From NCBI RefSeq assembly GCF_020099395.1, contig NZ_CP083590.1, positions 6,510,001 to 6,574,000 of the forward strand: 64,000 nucleotides of DNA. Direction: 5' to 3'. Under the pieces are notes generated by a model that saw only the letters and a program-made list of their open reading frames with translations, was not told the origin of the DNA and ran no database searches. Source of the DNA: Streptomyces mobaraensis. Lineage in GTDB: Bacteria > Actinomycetota > Actinomycetes > Streptomycetales > Streptomycetaceae. Numbering within the stretch: the stretch's first letter is position 1; the number at the start of each line of letters is the position of its first letter. The translations under genes and the position numbers were made by a program. Positions 58,486 through 64,000 of the stretch are shown here, piece after piece.

Positions 58486-60114
58486 TCAGGCGCCGTGCCG
58501 CTCCCAGAACGCGCACCGGTGGACCGCCGCCGCGTCCACCGGCCGGACCCCGCCCGCCCCCGGGGCCAGCGACAGCACCCGCGGCGCCGGGCCGCCGAAC
58601 CCCGGCCACTCCGGGCCAGGGACGGACGTCCGGGCGAACCGCGTCCACGCGTCCGCCATCCGCGCCGACAGCGCCCGCTGCCCGGCCGTGAACGGCACCC
58701 GGACGTCGAACAGGTACGGCAGCTCGAAGCCGTGCGCCGCCCCATACGGGACCTCGGGGACGGTGGGCAGGCCGAAGGCGTTGGGCGCCGACCGGTCGGC
58801 GAACTCGTACCCGTACACCGGCACCCACGCCGCCAGCAGCCGGTCCGCCCGCAGCGTGGTGCACGTCCACGAGCGGTCGGTGAGGACGGCGGCCCAGGCG
58901 AGGGCGGGGGTGGGGAAGGCGCGGGCCGGGTAGCGCCGCTCGACGGCGGCCGCCGCGTCCCCGAAGGAGTCGCGCAGCCGGGCCCGGTAGTCCTTCTCGT
59001 CGCGGACGGGGTACGTGGCGAAGGAGTCGGCCACGAAGTACCGCATCTCGTCGCGGTTGGTGCCCTGAACCACCGGCACCCGCCGGAAGCGGCCCGCCCG
59101 CAGGGCCCGGCCCGGCTCCTCGGGCAGCAGCCGGTTGCCGTAGGAGACGAGGGAGAACGCCCGCATCAGCTCCGGTGTCGCGAGTTTGGCGGCCGGCAGC
59201 GCCCGCAGGCAGCGCAGGGCGTCCGCCGCGCGCCCGCAGCCCAGCCGGCGCGCCGCCGCCTCGCCGGCCGCGCGGGTGTCGCGCTCCCGCGCCCAGGGGG
59301 ACCACGCGGGCGCGCCCGGCACCACGGCCCCCTTCGGCATGCTCGTCAGACACGACCCGCTCTGCAGCACCGCTCTGTGGAACAGCCCGGCGGACCCCGG
59401 CGAGACGAGGTGCGCGCAGGTGCTCAGGGCGCCCGCCGACTCGCCGAAGAGGGTCACCCGCCCGGGGTCGCCGCCGAGGCGGCGGGCGTTGTCCCGGACC
59501 CAGCGCAGGGCGGCCCGCTGGTCGGCGAGGGTGAAGTCCGGCGCGCCGCCCAGCCCGGGGTGGCCGAACAGGCCGAAGACGCCCAGCCGGTACTCGACCG
59601 TCACCACCACCGCGTCCCCGCGCGTCGCCAGCCGCCCGGCCGGGTAGTCGGCGGCCGAGCCGCTGACGAAGGCGCCGCCGTGCAGCCAGACCATGACCGG
59701 CCGGCCCCGGGCCGGCGCCCGGCCGGCGGGCCGCGTGACGTCGAGCCGGAGGCAGTCCTCGGAGCCGACGGGCTTGCCGGTCCTCAGGTCCGCCTGCGCG
59801 CAGCGCGGCCCGGACGCCCCCGCGTCGCGCACGCCCCGCCACGGGCGGACGGGCACGGGGGCGCGCCAGCGCAGGTCCCCGATGGGCGGCCGGGCGTACG
59901 GGACGCCCCGGAACGTCTCGTACGCCCCGTGCGCGCGCCCCCGGAGGGCCCCCTGCGCGGTGTGGACGACGGGGTCGGCGCGGTGGGGCGCCGCGGTGGC
60001 CGGCGCGGGGGCGAGGGCGGTCGCGCAGGCGAGGAGGGCGGCGGCGAGACCGGCGCGCAGGGCGGCGCGGCGGTGGCCGGGCAGGGGACGGCCGGCGGGG
60101 AGAGGGTGGGGCAT
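58486..60114 (-). CDS. Secreted type-B carboxylesterase/lipase
   Basis: 542 residues. Twin-Arg-poor Sec-like signal (AALRAGLAAALLACATALAP). 'YETFRGVPYARPPIGDLRWR', 'SEDCLRLDVTRP', oxyanion loop 'VMVWLHGGAFVSGSAADYPA', nucleophile 'VTLFGESAGALSTCAHLVSP', 'GTNRDEMRYFVADSF', and 'YGAAHGFELPYLF' with the His. Esterase acting on extracellular esters. The ATG at 60114 follows AAGGAG. Confidence 0.92.
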   Translation of the reverse strand: MPHPLPAGRPLPGHRRAALRAGLAAALLACATALAPAPATAAPHRADPVVHTAQGALRGRAHGAYETFRGVPYARPPIGDLRWRAPVPVRPWRGVRDAGASGPRCAQADLRTGKPVGSEDCLRLDVTRPAGRAPARGRPVMVWLHGGAFVSGSAADYPAGRLATRGDAVVVTVEYRLGVFGLFGHPGLGGAPDFTLADQRAALRWVRDNARRLGGDPGRVTLFGESAGALSTCAHLVSPGSAGLFHRAVLQSGSCLTSMPKGAVVPGAPAWSPWARERDTRAAGEAAARRLGCGRAADALRCLRALPAAKLATPELMRAFSLVSYGNRLLPEEPGRALRAGRFRRVPVVQGTNRDEMRYFVADSFATYPVRDEKDYRARLRDSFGDAAAAVERRYPARAFPTPALAWAAVLTDRSWTCTTLRADRLLAAWVPVYGYEFADRSAPNAFGLPTVPEVPYGAAHGFELPYLFDVRVPFTAGQRALSARMADAWTRFARTSVPGPEWPGFGGPAPRVLSLAPGAGGVRPVDAAAVHRCAFWERHGA

Positions 60115-60277
60115 GCTGACGCTCCTTCGGTGGAGGCGGCACCCGGTCGTGCGAGCCTCGGCAGGTGCGCGGGACTCCCCGGGATACTGCCCGTTCACCG
60201 TGGACCACACGGCACGCTGACGCGCCGTCGGACGGCGCGAACGGCCGAGCGTGCCACCCCCGCCGCGCTGTCCCGGG

Positions 60278-61690
60278 CTACCCCGGCCGCGCCGCCTCCC
60301 GCTCCCGCCCGGCCGCGTCGCTGATCCGCAGCAGCAGCGCGATCATCAGCCAGTTGGCGACCAGGGAGGAGCCGCCCTTGGCGAGGAACGGCAGGGCCTT
60401 GCCGGTCAGCGGGATCAGCCCCATGACGCCGCCGGCCACCACGAACACCTGGAGTGCCAGCGCCGCCGCCAGCCCCACGGCCAGCAGCTTGCCGAACGGG
60501 TCGCGGGAGCGCAGCGCCGTGCTCAGCCCGCGCTGCACCAGCAGCGCGTAGACGAGCAGCACCGCCATCAGCCCGGCCAGGCCCAGCTCCTCGCCGACCG
60601 TGGTGAGGATGAAGTCGCTGCGGCCGGCGAACCCGATGAGCTCCGGATGGCCCCGGCCCAGCCCGGTCCCGGAGAGGCCGCCGCTGCCGAACGAGAACAG
60701 GGCCTGCGCGGCCTGGTCGGAGATCAGCCCCGGCGGCCGCTGCGCCTTGGGCAGGTAGATGTCGAAGGGGTGCAGCCAGGCGACGATGCGGCCTTTGACG
60801 TGCTGCTCGGTGGAGCCGACGGCGGCGGCCCCGACCACGGCCATCAGCAGCCCGCACAGCACCCAGCTGGTGCGTTCGGTGGCCGCGTAGAGCATCACCA
60901 CGAACAGCCCGAAGAAGATCAGCGAGGTGCCGAGGTCCCGTTCGAGCACCAGGACCAGCAGGCTCAGCACCCACACCGCGAGGATCGGCGCGAGCTGCCG
61001 GCCGGGCGGCAGGCGGAAGCCGAGGACCTTGCGGCCGGTCAGCGCGAGGGCGTCGCGGTGGGCGACCAGATAGCCCGCGAAGAAGATCGCGATCATGGTC
61101 TTCACGAACTCGCCGGGCTGGAACGACAGCGGCCCCAGGAAGATCCACCGCTTGGCGCCGTAGGTGTCGCCGGGGAACGCGGCCGGCGCCATCAGCAGCA
61201 CCAGCGCCACGACCATGGTCAGGTAGATGTACCGCTGGAGCCACCGGTGGTCCCGCAGCACCACGAGGACGCCGACGCAGACGGCGACGCCGATGACCGT
61301 CCAGAGCAGCTGGCCGGGGGCGGTGCCGGGGGAGTGGTAGCGGGCCGCGTAGGCGTGGTCGAGCCGGAACAGCAGCACCAGGCCGAGGCCGGACAGCAGG
61401 GTGGCCAGCGGCAGGATCAGCGGGTCCGCGTGGCGGGCCCAGCGGCGCAGCACCAGGTGCGGCACCAGGGCCAGGCAGACCATCGCGCCGGCGAAGCCCG
61501 GCAGGCCGTCCGGAACGCTTCCGGTGGTGGCCAGCCCCGCGTAGAGGTAGCCGAGGACGCTGACCGCGACGGCGAGGCAGAGCAGCACCGCCTCGTACCG
61601 GCGCCGCCGTCCGCGCACGGCCGACGCCGCGGCGGGCACCTCGCCGCCGCCGTCCGCCACGCGTACCGGTTCCACGCTCACACCCGTCAT
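60278..61690 (-). CDS. FtsW/RodA/SpoVE-family glycan polymerase paralogue
   Basis: 470 residues, about twelve membrane helices. SEDS blocks: 'GAKRWIFLGPLSFQPGEFVK', 'LLVLVLERDLGTSLIFFGLF', 'QAAQALFSFGSGGLSGTGLG', 'FILTTVGEELGLAGLMAVLL', 'GVMGLIPLTGKALPFLAKGG'. Peptidoglycan polymerase; Streptomyces have several paralogues. No PBP gene is next to it, so it may be a sporulation or auxiliary copy rather than the cell-division FtsW. Confidence 0.9.
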   Translation of the reverse strand: MTGVSVEPVRVADGGGEVPAAASAVRGRRRRYEAVLLCLAVAVSVLGYLYAGLATTGSVPDGLPGFAGAMVCLALVPHLVLRRWARHADPLILPLATLLSGLGLVLLFRLDHAYAARYHSPGTAPGQLLWTVIGVAVCVGVLVVLRDHRWLQRYIYLTMVVALVLLMAPAAFPGDTYGAKRWIFLGPLSFQPGEFVKTMIAIFFAGYLVAHRDALALTGRKVLGFRLPPGRQLAPILAVWVLSLLVLVLERDLGTSLIFFGLFVVMLYAATERTSWVLCGLLMAVVGAAAVGSTEQHVKGRIVAWLHPFDIYLPKAQRPPGLISDQAAQALFSFGSGGLSGTGLGRGHPELIGFAGRSDFILTTVGEELGLAGLMAVLLVYALLVQRGLSTALRSRDPFGKLLAVGLAAALALQVFVVAGGVMGLIPLTGKALPFLAKGGSSLVANWLMIALLLRISDAAGREREAARPG

Positions 61691-62032
61691 GATGATCGGC
61701 CCCGGTCGCGGGAAACGCGGGAGGGCGCACGGTTCCTTCGCAATCCGGTGACTCCCGTCCCATCCTCGACATTCGTTATGTGCACGCCACCAGCGTCACA
61801 TATCCGACAAGGAGGACTGCTCTCCGGCGCTCCGTGGTAGCCCTGCGTCATGATCGGGTCGCCCAGGGTGGCTCAGGCTCGGGGGTCCGTCCCCGGGGCG
61901 GGCTTTCGCTCCGCCGGCGTAACCGGCCCGGCGCGGCACTGGTTGACCCCTCGGCGGCACGCGGTCCCGCGGGCCGCCGCCCCACCCCGGGCCCGCACGG
62001 CGGGCCCCTCGTGACAGGACGGAGAGTGGTTC
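61691..62032. other. Intergenic region, no gene seen
   Basis: 340 nt between divergent genes. A ribosome-site-like AAGGAGGACT (about 61810) is not followed by a credible gene. No motif recognised. Confidence 0.5.
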
Positions 62033-62596
62033 ATGAGCAAGCGCCAGAAGGGCCGCAGGCACCGCCGGGTCAACCGGACACCGCGGCCGGTCGGCGGCGG
62101 CTCGTCGCGCCCGAAGGCCCGCTGGGGGGCTCGGCAGGAGGGCAGGGCGGAGAGCCGGCAGGAGGGCGGGGTGGAGGCGCGGGCGGACGCGCGGGTGGAG
62201 GCTCGCGGGGAGGGCCGGGTGGAGGCTCAGGCTGAGGCTCGCGGGGTAGGCGGGGCGGACGCGCGGGTGGAGGCTCTGGTGGAGCCCCGGTCCGAGGCCG
62301 GGGCGGGGGCTCCGGCCGCTGCCGGTGCGGACGTCCCGTCACCCGCGGGCCCGCGCGCCCGCCCGGCGGCCGTCCCCGGGCTGGGCCGGCACGAGGCGCG
62401 CACCTGGGACGGGCTGCGCTCCCGCGGCGCGGACGGCGCGTCCGTCGACGACCTCTGCGCGTCCGTCGGCTACCAGCCGCGCACCATCCTCAAGCACGTC
62501 GCCGGACTGGCCGGCCACGGCCTGGCGGAGCGGCGCGGCGACCGCTGGTACGCGCGGACGGGCGAGGAGGCCCTGGCCGGGGCGCAGGGCGGCTGA
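62033..62596 (+). CDS. Winged-helix-like protein with repetitive N-terminal region
   Basis: 187 residues. Residues ~1-25 are basic; ~30-105 are an Ala/Arg/Glu/Gly low-complexity stretch with a repeating VEAR-type pattern. The last ~75 residues form a small HTH: 'LGRHEARTWDGLRSRGADGA', 'SVDDLCASVGYQPRTILKHV', 'AGLAGHGLAERRGDRWYART', like MarR/ArsR-type winged helices. ATG 62033 follows GGAGAG. Target unknown. Confidence 0.65.
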   Translation: MSKRQKGRRHRRVNRTPRPVGGGSSRPKARWGARQEGRAESRQEGGVEARADARVEARGEGRVEAQAEARGVGGADARVEALVEPRSEAGAGAPAAAGADVPSPAGPRARPAAVPGLGRHEARTWDGLRSRGADGASVDDLCASVGYQPRTILKHVAGLAGHGLAERRGDRWYARTGEEALAGAQGG

Positions 62597-62709
62597 GCCG
62601 GACCGCCGGGGTCGTCGACGGGGTCGCCCGCCGGGGATTCGTTCATCCGCCCGGGTGAATACCCGTGAACCCATGCGGTACCGAAGTCTGATGATCTACT
62701 GTCGCCCGC

Positions 62710-62946
62710 ATGCCCGACATGGATGAGATCATCGGACGGATCCGCCGTGACATGGACACACAGCTGCGCAAGCGCGCGCGGCGGGCGCTCGGCGAGGGGG
62801 CGGACCGGGCCGGCTGGTCCGCGGAGACCGGCCCGCCCCCGCCGGGCGCGGCCGCGCCCCTGGCAGCCGGGGGAGCGGAAGCGGGGGCCCGGGGAGGGCC
62901 CGTCCTGAGTGAGGGTGCCGGGCCCGCGGAGGTGCTGACGCGCTGA
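62710..62946 (+). CDS. Small hypothetical protein
   Basis: 78 residues: a charged N-terminal helix 'DEIIGRIRRDMDTQLRKRAR' and a Pro/Ala/Gly-rich tail. No function recognised. A leaderless or short-leader message is possible (GATCTACT at about 62692). Confidence 0.5.
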   Translation: MPDMDEIIGRIRRDMDTQLRKRARRALGEGADRAGWSAETGPPPPGAAAPLAAGGAEAGARGGPVLSEGAGPAEVLTR

Positions 62947-63300
62947 CCCTGCGCGCGGCGCGGCGGGCGCCCGCCGCCGCTCGCCGGCGGACGGGCGTCG
63001 TACGGGCCTGGGGCTGATGTACGCCGTACGGGCCCGGGTGGGCCGGGCGTCGCGCGGGACAGGCGTCGTAGGGGCCCGGGCCGGCGGGACGTCGTGCGGC
63101 CTGGGCGGGCGTACGTCGTGCGGGGCCGGGCGTCGCGCGGGTCCGCGGGGGAAGGGCGTCGTATGGGCCCGGGCCGGCGGACGTCGTGCGAGCCCGCGCG
63201 GGACAGACGCGTACGGGCCCGCGTGGCCGTCTCTCGTGCACGGTCACGCGGGCCCGGTCGTCCCGCCCGCGCCGCCGCGGGCGGGTGTCGGACCGTCAAC
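62947..63300. repeat. Degenerate GC-rich intergenic repeats
   Basis: Six to eight imperfect copies of a GCGTCGTACGGGCCCGGGCC-type unit, spaced 25-45 nt, between convergent genes. Nothing coding is supported. Confidence 0.6.
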
Positions 63301-63372
63301 GCCGGGCCAGCACCTTGGTGTTAAGCGGCGCGATCGCCCGGCGCGGCCGGTCGGCGGCGGCGTCAGCGCCGG

Positions 63373-63810
63373 TCAGCGTCGGGCGCGGGCCCGGCTCACG
63401 CCCATGCCCGCGAGGGCGAGGGCGACCACGCAGCAGACGGCACCCACGATGACGTTGCTGACGTTGGCGCCGGTCGTGAACGCGTGCCCGGACACGACCC
63501 AGGGCGAGATGATCGTCCAGGCGCCGATGGCCAGGGCGGCCCAGCTCATGCCGTGGGTGCGTTCGTAGGCGGATCCGAAGCCGCCGACCAGGAGGGCGAA
63601 GGCGACACCAGTGATCAGGTTGTTGGCGGTCAGGGTGGAGAAGCCGTTGAAGCCGACGATCCAGGGTGAGGCGGCCAGGTAGACGCCGCACAGCAGGGCG
63701 AGGGCCTCCACGGCCTGGGCGGCGGGCATCGCCGTCGTCTCCTCGGAGTGGGCGCGGAGCGCCATGATGTCCGGGTGCTGGTCGATCCGGGGTGACGTAT
63801 GGGCGGTCAC
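63373..63810 (-). CDS. SPW-repeat membrane protein
   Basis: 145 residues, four membrane helices. Two SPW repeats: 'CGVYLAASPWIVGFNGFSTL' and 'IGAWTIISPWVVSGHAFTTG'. Actinobacterial family of unknown function. GTG at 63810 follows AAGGTGG; the frame is open further upstream without a site. The last 190 nt of the window (63811-64000) show no gene. Confidence 0.85.
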   Translation of the reverse strand: MTAHTSPRIDQHPDIMALRAHSEETTAMPAAQAVEALALLCGVYLAASPWIVGFNGFSTLTANNLITGVAFALLVGGFGSAYERTHGMSWAALAIGAWTIISPWVVSGHAFTTGANVSNVIVGAVCCVVALALAGMGVSRARARR

Positions 63811-64000
63811 GTCAGCCACCTTCCTTCCCAAACGAGGATTCGGACCTTCTTGTAGTTTAACCGGATTGTGTGCAACTTCACCCGAAAAGGGTTGTGTGTC
63901 GGGGAAGTGGTCAATGGTCCGTTCCGGTGACGGGAACCCGCCCGCGCGTACCGGACGCGTGTACGGGGAAGGCATTGCCTTCCGGGGCCGGTGCCCCCGG

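Noticed and set aside
56654..60324. Very long open frames on both strands over the ligase-esterase region
   Set aside because: Low-complexity Arg/Gly/Pro translations in the wrong frame of the clear ligase and esterase genes.

Overview
The window is a 64 kb stretch of chromosome from a high-GC actinobacterium, almost certainly Streptomyces. The evidence is the very high GC with strong third-position GC, frequent GTG starts, and family content typical of the genus: DUF6624, DUF6230/DUF6114, SPW-repeat, RbpA, Lnt-Ppm1, an ECF sigma factor, YczR/YczE and an XRE-TPR regulator. No rRNA, tRNA or CRISPR array was recognised.

Positions 1-12.6 kb are accessory. They hold a peptide deformylase carrying an unrelated N-terminal region (cut by the window edge) and an eight-gene minus-strand cassette (1394-6702). 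The cassette contains two DUF6624 paralogues, a methyltransferase, a tandem-HTH protein, a primase/polymerase-like protein and three unknowns, and is read away from an XRE-TPR regulator. Next come a TrmO-like tRNA methyltransferase, a decayed sensor-kinase gene, a tiny orphan gene that reads as a class III lanthipeptide precursor (9844-10002), and an excisionase-integrase pair ending in a strong terminator at 12.66 kb. This looks like one end of an integrated element.

From 12.67 to 32.5 kb the content resembles variable core: aldehyde dehydrogenase, a lone holin, an aceE pseudogene with a large internal deletion, and a copper block. The copper block consists of a Met/His-rich membrane protein, a divergent zinc-finger/ECF sigma pair, a PCuAC-like protein, CopA and a Met-rich mini-protein. 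Divergent from the block is a translationally coupled cytochrome P450-isocyanide synthase pair, preceded by two identical-spacing ECF-type promoter motifs. It is convergent with a FecBCD-type metallophore ABC importer. Copper export, isonitrile synthesis and a metallophore-type importer side by side suggest a possible isonitrile metallophore system; this is inference. A PIG-L deacetylase, an orphan DhaL-DhaM fusion, a RibD-C reductase, DUF3995 and a TetR-controlled DUF6230/DUF6114 pair follow.

From 32.8 to 64 kb the content is mostly conserved: acyl-CoA dehydrogenase, an Lrp regulator, amidohydrolase, the lnt-ppm1 pair behind a long leader, fxsA, rbpA with a textbook SigR promoter, yczE/yczR with phased operator repeats, an FtsK/TraB-like membrane protein with a huge low-complexity tail, ankyrin, an MHS transporter, a FUSC exporter, a secreted glycoside hydrolase, alpha/beta hydrolase, YbdK ligase, 2OG-Fe dioxygenase, ATP-dependent DNA ligase, secreted esterase, an FtsW/RodA paralogue and an SPW-repeat membrane protein.

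Repeats are unusually rich. Two neighbouring loci (FUSC and alpha/beta hydrolase) have tandem repeats built from the 3' end of the gene, stop codon included. Several intergenic regions carry a dispersed GC-rich palindromic element, and two copies form a near-perfect 79-bp inverted pair around the amidohydrolase-lnt-ppm1 segment.
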